In this document: positions 45,611-57,266 of the stretch, piece by piece
How the letters are laid out: each line of letters starts with the position of its first letter
Position numbering within the stretch: position 1 is the stretch's first letter
Assembly (NCBI GenBank): GCA_033065855.1
Contig: JAVXUO010001657.1
Coordinates: 62,001 to 126,000, forward strand
DNA length: 64,000 nt
Origin: Escallonia rubra
Taxonomy: Eukaryota; Streptophyta; Magnoliopsida; Escalloniales; Escalloniaceae
Direction of reading: 5' to 3'
Program-made: the position numbers and the translations under genes
Notes under the pieces: model-generated
Databases searched by the model: none
Told to the model about the DNA's origin: nothing
Seen by the model: only the letters and a program-made list of their open reading frames with translations

Positions 45611-48600
45611 TCTTTTTTCTTAGAGACCATACACATGCACATTGACCAAGCACTATTGAAACTCTTGCGCTTCTTAGTTGCGAGGCAATCTTCGATTGTG
45701 CCCTCACCTCCAAGGCCATAGTACCGAAAGACCGTATATCAAATATTTTGTACGCATACAGATAATCGCCTATTATTAACTGCCAGAGTTATGAGTGAAA
45801 GGTATATCATGCAAATTGAGCCAAGGGAAAAACCTCAATCAAATATAAAAAAGACCACACATATGGACCAACTTTCTGGGATTTCCCCTTTAACACCTAT
45901 CATTGTTATGATGCATTGGGTGGAAAACTGGTTGGCACACCATAAAACCAGCACATGTCCTTACGGGTCCCTTGTGATCCAACCGCTACAAATTATTGAG
46001 TGTATCGATCAACTCAGCAGGGAATTCGTTTTAGGATAATGAAAACTTGCCGGTAACCTTTCCCAAAATTTTAAAAAATCCCCAAAAATATACTAGTTTG
46101 GTAGAAAATGAACCCACAAACATATATACCGGCGGTTCATTGGTATACTTACTAGTTTATTAGATTTTTACTCCAAAATCTTTTTATGGCCAACCAGCTG
46201 GTTCACCCAATAAGGGTTACCGGGCCTCTGTACGTTTATCACCCAGTTTTGTATGTTTGCCAATTTAATTTTTAAAACTTTGTCAAACTCTTTGCTATAA
46301 TCCTCAAGTCTATTTTATCATTTCCAAAGGCCAAAATTCAATAAATAGACCACTTAGGCAACAGAAAAAGGACTTTTCTATGAGAAAGAAAATCCTGCAA
46401 AATTGTGAGAAGAGAGTAAACTCCATTTCCACCCCATTTCCCGTCCAGTTTCAGTTTAGAATCTCATAGCCGACCTAGTCGTATCGTGGATTCATCCCAA
46501 AATCCAATTGAGCAGACTAAGCGAGCTAAGTCTTGAGGTGCATTTAGAACATAGTTTGCATTTTCCATTCCTAGTAGTGTAATCTAAGCTATGAGTCTTT
46601 GACTCGTTTTCCATTTTGCGCGACCAGATAGTCTAGAAAAAGAAGAAAGATAAGGATCATAATTAGAAACCTAATAGGTTTGAAGTATAGCACTCTTGGA
46701 ATTCCTAAATTCTTCTAGTTGAGGTCATTTAGGTCTCTAGGAAATAAAGAATGAGATCTAAGTAATCTATCATAGGGTTGGCCAGAAGTACGTGGTTTTG
46801 ATCCTAGCTTGTCCTACCTGGTAAGTAGGCCACTCGAGCCCCAATGTTGGGTTCAAACCTGGGCAATCATCACGAATCACCATCAAATACCATAACTCTA
46901 GATTAGTTTAGGTTTTGTTCTTTACACATTTCCTCATTTGTCATCTTTGGGGTATAAAAACCAAAAATCAACAAAAATATGGTAGAGACCAGTAGGATAC
47001 AACGGGGTGCCTAACACCTTCTTGTTGTATAATTTAAACACTGAACCCATCATTTTTGGTTCGCAATCGGTTAATGCCTATGTTGGCAATTTATAGCCAT
47101 TCAGGGTTCTTTCCTTGCATTCCTTTTATTAATGATAAAATAAGATAGTAACTCAATTTTATAGGCCTTCTCGGGCCTAGGATTTTCTCGAAGGCGGTTT
47201 GCCACAGTGACGACTATGCTGGGGACTCATTAGGAGGACTAGACTGGAATCATTTTTCAATTTTTGGCTTTTATATCTTCAGTTTTGTGTTGTTGTACAA
47301 TGTGTATATTTTCTTGAGCTATATTTTTTGTTTATAACTCACATATGGGCATGATTGTCCCAGCTGACCCAATCGAGGGCAATGATTGAAACCCTCAAAC
47401 TTCCTAGTTGCATTGCAATTTTTACTGTACTATTACCTCCAAGGCCTAGTACCGAGGTATGTAGATATATTAAATAACTCGTACACGTACTAATGACAAT
47501 CCATTATTTGCTGTCTGAGTTACATAATACAAGTTGACCCGAGGGAGTAACCTAAAACCCAGAAGTGAAAGGAACCATACACCCAGACCACTTTGGACGT
47601 TTACCCTCTAATGGGGGTACTTACCTGTAGTGTGGTATATCAGATGGAAAACCGGCCGGTATACCATAGAACCTACCGGCATCCCTAATAAAGGAGAGAT
47701 CCTCCAAATATGTCCCTAGTCAACTGGTCGGTAAGCTTACCAACTTTATTGGATGGTTTATTGGTGACCCTTTTATGTGATGATCAAATAGGCCGGTTTA
47801 GTCCTCCTAAAATGACCAAATTACGGGTTGCGGATCAACTGGAAGGTAAACCCGAACGAAATTCACTGGACGATTGTTCCACAACCACAAGTTTTAGGCC
47901 ATCAAACTGGTCATTAAGATCTTTCTCGATGGCTAAAATAGGCCACTGATCAACCAGTTGGCAAACTTTAAAGGTTTTCTGGACCAGTTGTCCGCGACCA
48001 TGTTTTGACAATGCCCAAACCTGGTGGTCTAACGTGTTAAGGTGTTTTCTCTAATTTCGTAATTTATTTTTAGCATAGTCAAAGGGCAAACTCTGGTATT
48101 AGGACCAATCCGAAAAACTCGAGCGAAAGTCAATGCTCGAAGAGTCACTCAAGTTAGCGACCTTGTTTGAATCCTTAGGGATTTGCAGAAGGACTTTCAT
48201 GCACTAGTTTTTCAACACGTCAAGAGAGCAGTGGACTTGGAATTAATCAAGGAGAGCATAAACTTACAAAAAAATGAGCCTAGGAATGAACCTAAGGAGG
48301 AGTATAAAACTAAAAGAAAGGAAGAGAGAAAATGGGGATCTCAAAAATAAAGTTGATTGGCAATATGAGTTCGACGACAAGGGGAAGACATGAATCCTAG
48401 AATGGAAGGAAATTTTGGCCGCGTTAATATCATAGATTGCTCAGGTGAGAAGAAAGGACCATCTAATGGATCTCAATGCCCTTAACTTGGGCCCAAAGGA
48501 CAGGCTTTCCATAATAAGAACAAGTCTAATGGGATGCCAGATCCAAGGATTGACGCAAAGATATACATGCATTGATTAGTTTATCACGGTGTTAGCCAAA

Positions 48601-49032
48601 ACTAGCTAGTCCAGCTCTTTCACGGGACATTGACGAGGCCGCTGCTCGATGATTTCTTACCCTCGATGGCTCTAGAGTATAGACATGGGAAGATGTGGAG
48701 TGGGAATTCAACAATTAGTATCAGTATAATGCTGATTTGGACATCACCGAAAGTGATTCAAAGACCAAATGTCGGGAGCCCAAGGAATTAGTCTGAAATT
48801 TTATAATTTGTAGGAGAATCGAAGTCACCCAGATGGTTAACCACCGCTTGGAAGAATAGCAATTTAACATAGTAAGAACCAACCTCTTACTAGTTTACCA
48901 TAAGTATATTATCAGCCACTACCATACCTCATTTAAGGCATTGATGGGATCCTTTACACATATAGAATACGCCATCAAGAAGGGACCATATTTAGGGAGA
49001 CTAAGCAATGAGGGTACAAGCCAGTGTGAAGA
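45611..49032 (+). mobile_element. Eroded Tat/Ogre-like element, left part (LTR, leader, gag)
   Basis: 46780-47215 resembles 30600-30960 and ends with TGACGACTATGCTGGGGACT, close to the CGACTCTGCTGGGGAC junction familiar from Ogre-like elements. 45640-45900 and 47350-47640 are related to each other (CTCCAAGGCC, TAGTACCGA). A gag-like stretch near 48640-48860 reads INQYQYNADLDIT. The element is cut at 49033 by another LTR element and resumes at 57009. It is heavily broken. Confidence 0.6.
48560..49032 (+). pseudogene. gag fragment of Tat/Ogre-like element (broken)
   Basis: The stretch carries the QYQYN motif and downstream residues typical of Tat-lineage gag. It stops at the GAAGA duplication of the inserted element; the next gag part is at 57009-57266. 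Confidence 0.5.
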
Positions 49033-51825
49033 TGTAACACCCCATATTTTTGAGGCGTTAGAATTAATTTTGAGCGATAATAATCATATGTTGTCCAAAA
49101 AATAAAAGGGCGATAACTTCAGCGACACTCGGGAATTAATAGAGAATGAAAGGTTAATATTATTTTGGGGGTCAAAATATAATTTTGGCAAGTTTTGGGG
49201 TCATTTTGTAAATTGGAAACTTTAGGGAGCTACTCTGCAATTTATGAAATTAGGCATGAATGCATGATATGTGTCAAACTTTAGAGAAAATTGCCTTAAA
49301 GATGCCACCACCTACTTCTTTAATTGGTGACTAATGACCTAATATTACTAGATTAATGGTTAGGATTTTACGAATAAAAATTAGAAGAAAGAAAATAAAT
49401 AAAAAGAAAAAATAGAGAAACAAAAGGAAAAAACAGAGAAATATAAAATGGAGAGAGGAAGAACAGGAGTTTGGCAGAGCAAAAAAAAAGGAAAAACAGA
49501 GAGTCAGAGGGAAAAAAGGAGAGAGTTGGAAGGGGTTTCTTCAAGGTAATCCTTGTAATTAGACTTGGTGTATAATTTTAAGTGGGTGTGTTAGTGTGTG
49601 TCATCTCTGTTTTTAGTGTATGTTTTAGGGTGTGCTTTGTGTGTGTCTCGACAGTGGGAATGTGGATTTTTGTTCATTGTGTGTGTGTTAGAGGTATATA
49701 TACCAGTGTGTTCTAGGGTATGTGAGGTTTGCGTGTGTTTTTCGGTGTGTTGTCGAGGGGGTATGTGTGTTTTTTATGTGTGAAGTGTGTGTTTGTGTGA
49801 TTGTGTAGTGTGTGTGTTTCGGGTGGGGTAGGTATGTGTATAAGTGTGTTATTGTGTGTGTTTAGGAATATTAGTGTGCTTTTGGTGTGTTAATGTGTGT
49901 GTATGTGTAGTTGTGTGTGTGTTAACATGTGAAGTAGTGTTTTGTGAGAGTGTGGGTTCGGCAAACTGAGGAAGAAGAAAACTGGGTGTTATAAGGTGTG
50001 AAAGTGTGTGTTTGATTTGGGTAAATGTAAATAGTAGCTGTAATTGTCACTAAAGGTAGGGAATTTTTTGGCAGTCACAAATTCTAATTTTTAAAAAATA
50101 GTTCTGAGCATATTTTGGCCAATTGCAGAAAAAAAAAGACCCCCTTTATTTTTACAAGATGTACACTGTGGAATTTTTTGATAATTTTTAGTATCCGCGA
50201 AAGACACTAAATTAGTGTATCGGTGAAAAGGGGTTGTTGATTTATTTAGTATAGCCAATCAGGTTATTTTAATCTAAAAATGTTAGGAAAACCTTATATT
50301 ACTGATATTTGTTGGTGTCTATAATTTCATGCCATTTTGAGATCGATAACTATTCTTAACGGAACCGGCCTTTGAGCGCTCGATCCGGATATCAGTTATA
50401 GGGTTTCGAGCGAAAAATTTCCGAAACGCATTGTAGTCCAAAAAAGACATAAGGTTGCTTAAAATAGTATTTAAAGTGTTTTTGAGATTTTTACGGTGCG
50501 TTAGCCACCGTGGGTGTTTTGATAATTTTTCACCAAGAGGGGATGTTTTGGTAATTTTACTTACAAGAGGTACGTTTTGGTAAATTCACATATGATAGGG
50601 ATATTTTATTGACTTTACTTACGAGAAGGATGTTCTGGTGGTTTAGATATGAGATGTGTGGTTTTGGTAATTTTACACGCGAGGGGTATTTTCTTAATTT
50701 TACATACCAGGTGTGTGGGTTATTCAAAGATATGCGTGAGTTGATGTTGGGTTATGATATCGTCGTACATACAGTATTCTGATAATTTGATTGTTCTATT
50801 TAGGTGAAAACAGAAGATTCTCTGGTTGGGATAACTTAGCTTCGGATCCAGGTAAGGGTTTCTATGCGAATCTTAAGTTCATCAACTTGTGTTCATAAAT
50901 ATTCTTTCAATTTGTTTATGACTATTATCGAACTTTGAGATACATATTGATATCAGCATGTTATTGCTACTGAAACCCTAATTTTGAGCCTGAGTCGGTT
51001 ATTCGAATTCTTATCGATGCTCGTCCTTTATCGCATGCTGAGCATTGAATTATCTGTTGATTTAATGAGCATTCTTCTTCTGTATATTGACATGAGATTT
51101 TTTTTTGGTGTGTCATGGAGGGAGTTGGTGTATATTGTTTTTTTTATTTTTTGGGGGGGGGGGGGGCGCTTGTGTGTATTAGTGTGTTTACTGCATATGT
51201 AGTTTGTATTGTGCATTGCTTGTGCTCATGGTCAATATTATCTAAACTTGTTTATATTGTGTTTGAAAATGATTGTTTTGATGTATGATCGAATGGAATT
51301 GAGTTGAAGCTCTTTCCCATATTGTTATCAAACTATTTGTGATCATTTGAAACTCTTTGAAAAATTATTCGAATCTTGAACTGTTTCGTAATTCTTTCGT
51401 TCGTTCCTTGAGTGACATTACTGATCTCTCAGAAGCTCACCCCATTTTTCTGTTCCAAACTGCATATAATGAGCACCAGTAGATTGCTAGTCTTTGGGCT
51501 AGACCCTAAGTGAGACTTTGGAGTACTTGCCACTATTTCCCGTAGTAGTCCCATGTGTGGGTCGGTACTGTAGCCATTCTATAAAGAACTTAAATTTTAC
51601 TAGTATGCATTGTAGCCGTTCTATAAAGAACTTAAGCTTTAGTTTTAGTAGTTTAAGTTAAAGGTTTTTTTAGATTGTATATTTTGGAGCAATTGATTTA
51701 TTGTCTATTTCGAACCTCGGAAGTTTGTGTCAGTAAGCAGGGTCTGATGTAATTTGATGTGATGTGGTACGTTAATGCTTTGGGAGTTTGGGACATCGGA
51801 GGCTCTGAATTTTTGGGTCATTGCA
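49033..51825 (+). repeat. 5' LTR of gag-only element
   Basis: 2793 bp, TGTAACACCCC to GGGTCATTGCA. It contains a GT-rich block (49590-49940), GGTATTTTGGTAATTTTAC-like repeats (50505-50715), a G run at 51153-51166 and the conserved module at 51412-51465. Confidence 0.87.
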
Positions 51826-51827
51826 GT

Positions 51828-51840
51828 TGGTATCAGAGCC
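51828..51840 (+). other. Primer-binding site of gag-only element
   Basis: TGGTATCAGAGCC, two bases after the 5' LTR; initiator tRNA-Met type. Confidence 0.85.
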
Positions 51841-52019
51841 TATGTACATGATTTTGTTGACACGTAACCACAGAGCATAGGTAACACAATTGTGTAGACA
51901 CGTACGTTGATTAATAAGAGTTGGGTAGGATGATGGTAGAGCTAAGGAGTCTGCCTTGAACTTTTAATTGTATTGCTGGTTAGCATGCCTTTGTATAACT
52001 CCGATAATTGTTTTATGTA

Positions 52020-53400
52020 CCAGTATGGTTAGCACTCATAGCACTGACATTGGAGATCGTGCAGAGGCCCAGGAGGTCCCCGATAGAGAGGTATCTCATG
52101 GGGTGAAATAGTAGCAAAACCCAAAGCTGAAGGCTGCAGTTTTGAATACAACAAACCAAATTCTGATCTTTATGAGTCACAATTTGGCTAACCAGCAATA
52201 GGGGGTACAAAAGCCTGTTTTGCTACAACCACAACCTTAGGACGAGAACACAACACGGTTTGTTTTGCAGTTTAATAAACACAACACGGTCTGTTTTATA
52301 GGATCCGTGAACCCTTTGGAAGCAGAGGGTTTGATAAACGAGATGGAGAAAAAATTTCGGGCAATTCGTTATGGTGAGAGGCAAAAGGTGAAGTTTGCCA
52401 TCTATAAGTTGAGGGGCGAGGCAGACCAGTGGTGGAAAGTGGTAGAGGTGAGTAAGCCACCTTAGGAGTTGGTTGAGATGACTTGGGAGCAGTACAGAGA
52501 GTTGTTCTTTAAGTGTTATTTTTGGCTAGCTATCAGAAGCAGATGCTTAGGGAGTTTGCCAACGTGGGAAAGGAAGACTAGGAGTTGGTAGATGAGTTCG
52601 AGACGAGGTTCTCTCATCTCGCTAGGTTTGCCATCAGGATGTTGCCGATGGAGCTAGATAGATGCCAGAAGTTTGAGTGGGGGCTTAGGCCTGTGTTGAG
52701 AGATAGGGTGATATCTGCTCGATCGATGAGCTATATGGAATGTGTAGACTTGCCACGTGCTTTGGAGCAGTCCAAGTCTGACAATAGGAGGAGGTATGAG
52801 CAAAGGCATTGTTGACAGAAGAGAGATAGACAGGAATTCTCCTAGGACATGTTTACAGGGGCTGAAAAGCCTAAGACATTTTTACCGCCAGCATAGTAGG
52901 GTGCCCAAGGCTTGACGATAGGGCATAGTTAGGGATTTAGGTCTGCTTCGGCTCATGGATTTAGACCTAGGCGGATGTCTAGAAGTCGACCATGACAAAG
53001 AATGGGATTCAGAGGAGCTTAGGGTGCAGGAGCCGGACCAGCAAAAAGTACTGGGTTTGGACTACCTCAGAGCTCTAGGTTTCGACCTACAGCGAATGTT
53101 AGTTAGAGCGGCATGTTGGGTTTTTAGGCTATCCCTTGTGTCCAGTGCAGGAAGATTCATAGTAGTAACTCGTGTTACTTATTTATCGGGGGATGTTTTA
53201 AGTGTGGTAGTGTGGAGCATCATGTTCGAGACTGTCTGTTCCTTAGAAAGTTCAATCAACTTTTCACCCCGCACCTACAGCTAGCTCAGTAGCAAGTAGT
53301 GCTCCTCGCCAGGGAGGAGGATAGAACCAGCAACATCAGACTCAACAGTCTCAGTTTCAACAGGGACCGAGGCCCACAACACCAGCCTATCTAAAATTCT
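52020..53400 (+). pseudogene. gag: gag region of gag-only element (broken)
   Basis: Retrotransposon gag capsid sequence: FIGSVNPLEAEGLINEMEK near 52300, YKLRGEADQWWK near 52400-52440, VDEFETRFSHLARFA near 52590 and ECVDLPRALEQSK near 52740. A Gln/Gly-rich tail and an eroded knuckle follow to about 53400. It lies between the primer site and the protease start. The frame is interrupted several times. Confidence 0.75.
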
Positions 53401-54330
53401 ATGTCTGCTCAGGACGTTACAACATCTAATGACGTGGTGTCAAGTACGCTTTCGATTAAGTCATTAGATTCTCGTATATTGTTTGATTCTGGAGCGTCAT
53501 ATTCCTTTGTATCTCTTACTTTGCATGGCGATTGAGGGTGAAATCTCGTCCTTTAGAGACCAAACTCGTAATAGTCACTCCATTGGAGTCATTGACTATT
53601 TCTACTGTTATCTGTGATTGTATTGCTCATATTGGGGGATAGAGATCTTCCTGAGGATCACATCCCATCAGCTATTTGGGACTTGAATATCATACTAGAC
53701 ATTTCTTTATTGGCTTTTTAGAGTGCAAGTCATACGTAACCATCGCTTAGTACCCTAGTACACCATGGGCTTGAACTTATGGTTGCTATTATTAGTAGAT
53801 TCTGCAAAGAGTATAGTCTCATACATTATTAGTCTAATGTAGTGGAAGCATGATGGATTAGTGATTGATTTAATTGTTTTATATGCATTGAATTTGGAGT
53901 GGCGTAAATTTAGTTCAGTGAGTTTCGTACTAATTAAGCTGTCGGTTCGTGAATTTTTGGAACGGTTAGAGCGTAAGTGATTGCATGATCGATTTGAGCT
54001 TCCCGTTAAGATTTGAACCAAAATTGTCATGTTGAGGTATTCGTGGGACATGAATTTGGGTGCGGAGGCTAGCCGTGACTCAGCTACTATGTTGGTAGTT
54101 ATCAACGTTACGAAGTGAAAGCATATTGCCTAGACGTTATAATTAATTTGAAATCCGAGATCAAATTTATTTAATGGGGGGAGAACCTAATAACTGGATC
54201 TCAAACTGGGCTTATGGTCAATTGTGATACGTCATATGGATTTTCAGCAACCATCGTGTATCAAGTGAGGTTAGCAATAATCTAAGAAACATCAAATTCC
54301 GATGATGAAATTCTTATAAGGCGTGGCGAT
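53400..54330 (+). pseudogene. Protease start and pol remnant (broken)
   Basis: SLDSRILFDSGASYSFVS near 53467-53522 is the protease active-site block. After that I cannot recognise RT, RNase H or integrase motifs on either strand. A purine run, ATGGGGGGAGAA (54173-54184), lies about 145 bp before the 3' LTR and does not abut it. Confidence 0.6.
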
Positions 54331-54554
54331 TGTAACACCCAGTATTTTTTTAGGCGTTAGAAATAATTTTGAGCGATAATAATTATTTGTTGTTCAAAAA
54401 ATAAAAGGGCTATAATTTGAGCTACACTCGGGAATTAATAGAGTATGAAATGTTAAAATGATTTTGAGGTCAAAATGTAATTTTGAAAAGTTTTAGGGTC
54501 ATTTCATAAATATGGGAACTTTGGGGGGCTATTTTGCGAGTATGAAATTAGGCA

Positions 54555-54620
<66 letters not shown>

Positions 54621-57008
54621 CAACATTTTAGAGAAAATTGCCTTAAAGATGCCACCATCTACCTTTTTAATTGGTGACTAATCAATTAATATATAAATGG
54701 TTAGACCTAGAGGGAAAATAGGAGATAACTGGAAAGGGTTTCTTCAATGTTATCCTTGAAATTTGAGTTGGTGTATAGTTTTAAGTGGGTGTATTAGTGT
54801 GTCTTTTAGGGTGTGCTCTGTGTGTGTCTCGACATTGGGTGTATGGGTGTTTGGTCACTGTGTGTGTATGTTAGAGGTATGTACTTATGTGTGTGTTCAA
54901 GGATGTGTGAGGTTTGTGTGTGTTTTTCAGTGTGTTGCAGAAAGGGGTGTGTGTTTTTGGAGTGTGAAGTGCGTATTTGTGTGACTGTGTAGTGTGTCTG
55001 TGTGTATTTCGGGTGGGGGTAAGTTCGTGTGTGTGTGTGTGTAGGTGTGTTTGTATGTTTTAGGTGTGTGTATGTGTAATTGTGTGTGTGAGTTAATGTG
55101 TGAAGTAGTGTTCTGTGAGAGTGTGGGTCAGGCAGAGTGAGGAAGAAGAATATTGGGTGTTATACGGTGTGAAAGTATGTGTGTTGATTTGGATAAATGT
55201 GAATAGTAGCTCTAATTATCGCTAAGGATAGGGAAATTTTGACCAAGTGCAAGAAAAAGACCTCTGTTTTTTTCACGAGACGTATGCTGTGGAATATTTT
55301 TGGAAATTTTTTGTGGCAGCGAATGCTGTGAAATTAGTGTATCGGTGAAAAGGGGTTCTCGATTTATTTGGTATAGAAAATCAGGTTATTTTAATCTTAA
55401 AATTTAAGAATAACCTTATATTAATGTATGTGTTAGTGTCAAGAATTTTGTGCCATTTCGAGATTGGTAACTATTTTTAGTGAAGCCAACCTCTAAGCAC
55501 TCGATCTGGTTACAAGTTTTCGCGTGGAAAATTTTTCGAAACACTTTCTAATCTGAAAAATAACTTTAGGTTACTTAAAAGAGTGTTTTTGAGATTTTTA
55601 CGGTGCATTAGCTACCAGGGTTGTTTTGGTAATTATGTATCGAGAGTGGGTATCTTGGTAATTTTACCTACAAGAGGTACATTTTGGTAAATTCACATAT
55701 GATAGGGATATTTTGGTGACTTTACTTACGAGAACAATATTTGGGTGGTTTAGATATGAGAGGGGTGGTTTTGCTAATTTTACACGCGAGGGGTATTTTG
55801 GCAATTTTACATACCAGATGGATGGGTTGTTCTGAGTGTAGGAGTGAGTTGATGTTGGGTTATAGTATCGTCGTATAGACTATATTATGAGAATTTGATT
55901 GTTCCTTTTAGGTTAACACCAGATTTTCCGGTTACAATAACTTAGCATCATATCCAAGTAAGGTTTTCTATGTGACCGTTAAGTTCATCAACTTGTGTTC
56001 GTAAATATTCTTTCGGTTTTGTTTATGGTTATTATCAAACTCTGGGATACGTATTGATATCAACATGTTATTGCCAGTGAAACCCTAATATTGAGCCTGA
56101 GTCGGTTATTTGGATTCTTATCAATGCTCGTCTTTTACCGCAGGCTGAGCATTGAACTATCTGTTGATTTAATGATCATTGTTCTTCTGTATATTGACAT
56201 GAGATTTTTTTTATGTGTAATGGAGGGGGAGGGAGTTGGTGTGTATTGTGGGGCCGCGGGGGGGGGGGGGGGGTGGGGGTGGGGGGGAGGGGGATGCGGG
56301 TGTGTATTGGTGTGCTTACTAGATGTGACACGAGCTAGTACCTTGATGGATTAGTATTTGTACGTATGCATATGTAGTCTGTATTGCACATTGCCTGTGT
56401 GGCTTTGCTTGTGCTCATGGTCAATATTATTTAAACTTATTTGTATTGTGTTTGAAAATGATTGTGTTGTTGTTTGGTCGTAGGGGATTGAGTATAATCT
56501 CTTCCCATATTCTTTTCAAACTATTTGCGATCATTTGAAACTCTTTGAAAAATTATTCAAATCTTGAATAATTTCTTTTTTTTTTTGTTCCTTGAGTGAC
56601 CTTACTGAGCTCTCAAAAGCTCATCCTTTGTTTGTTCCCTTCTGCAGGTAATGAGTACCGGTAGATTGCTTGGGGATGGGCTAGAGCCTGAGTGAAACAT
56701 TGGAGTACTTGCCATTATTTTGCATAGTAGGACCCCTGCGTAGGTCGACATTGTAGCCGTTCTGTAATGAACTTAAGTTTTAGTAGTTTGCAATATAGCC
56801 ATTCTGTAATGAACTTAAGCTTTAGTTTTAGTAGTTTAAGTTTAAGTTTTTTTTAGATTGTATATTTTGGAGAAATTGAGTTAATGTCTAGTTAGAACCT
56901 CTGAAGCTTGTGTCAGTAAGTAGGGTCTGATGTAATTTGATATGATGTGGTAGGTTAACGCTTCAGTAGTTCGTGTAACAGGAGGCTCCAGATTTCGGGG
57001 TCGTGACA
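54331..57008 (+). repeat. 3' LTR of gag-only element
   Basis: 2678 bp, TGTAACACCCA to GGTCGTGACA. It carries an AT microsatellite at 54557-54617 and a 47 bp G-rich tract at 56248-56294 at the same place as the shorter G run of the 5' LTR. Confidence 0.87.
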
Positions 57009-57266
57009 GTAGAGTTCAAATGCTCAGTCAAAACCAGCTAGTGCAAGTAATGTTAACAACGTGGCGTCAGAACAGGTACATTGGAAGCTGTCTGTGAGCT
57101 ACGACCAACATTTAACCCTTTGAATGCCCCATTGGGCAAGGTGTTCGAACACCTGCTATAGAGGGGCACGATCGTCAAGTTGCTTCCTACCCCCACATCA
57201 GCCGTCATACCCAAGGGATACAATGTCGACACCCGCTGCGTGTACCATCAAGGGGCCGAACAGCAC
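57009..57266 (+). pseudogene. gag fragment of Tat/Ogre-like element, right part (broken)
   Basis: Reads FNPLNAPLGKVFEHL near 57110-57155, then a Pro-rich stretch and CVYHQGAEQH near 57238-57265. This is the plant Tat/Ogre gag pattern that leads into the knuckle. It continues the remnant cut at 49032 and is itself cut by the LTR at 57267. Confidence 0.62.

Larger units (their letters stand above)
49033..57008 (+). mobile_element. Gag-only long-LTR gypsy element with two LTRs
   Basis: LTRs 49033-51825 and 54331-57008, both TG...CA, are flanked by GAAGA (49028-49032) and GTAGA (57009-57013), a 5 bp duplication with one change. The interior is only about 2.5 kb, with primer site, gag and a protease start but no recognisable RT or integrase. 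It looks like an internally deleted, non-autonomous member. The LTRs differ at roughly one base in eight by eye, so the insertion is several million years old. The coding region carries several breaks. Confidence 0.87.
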
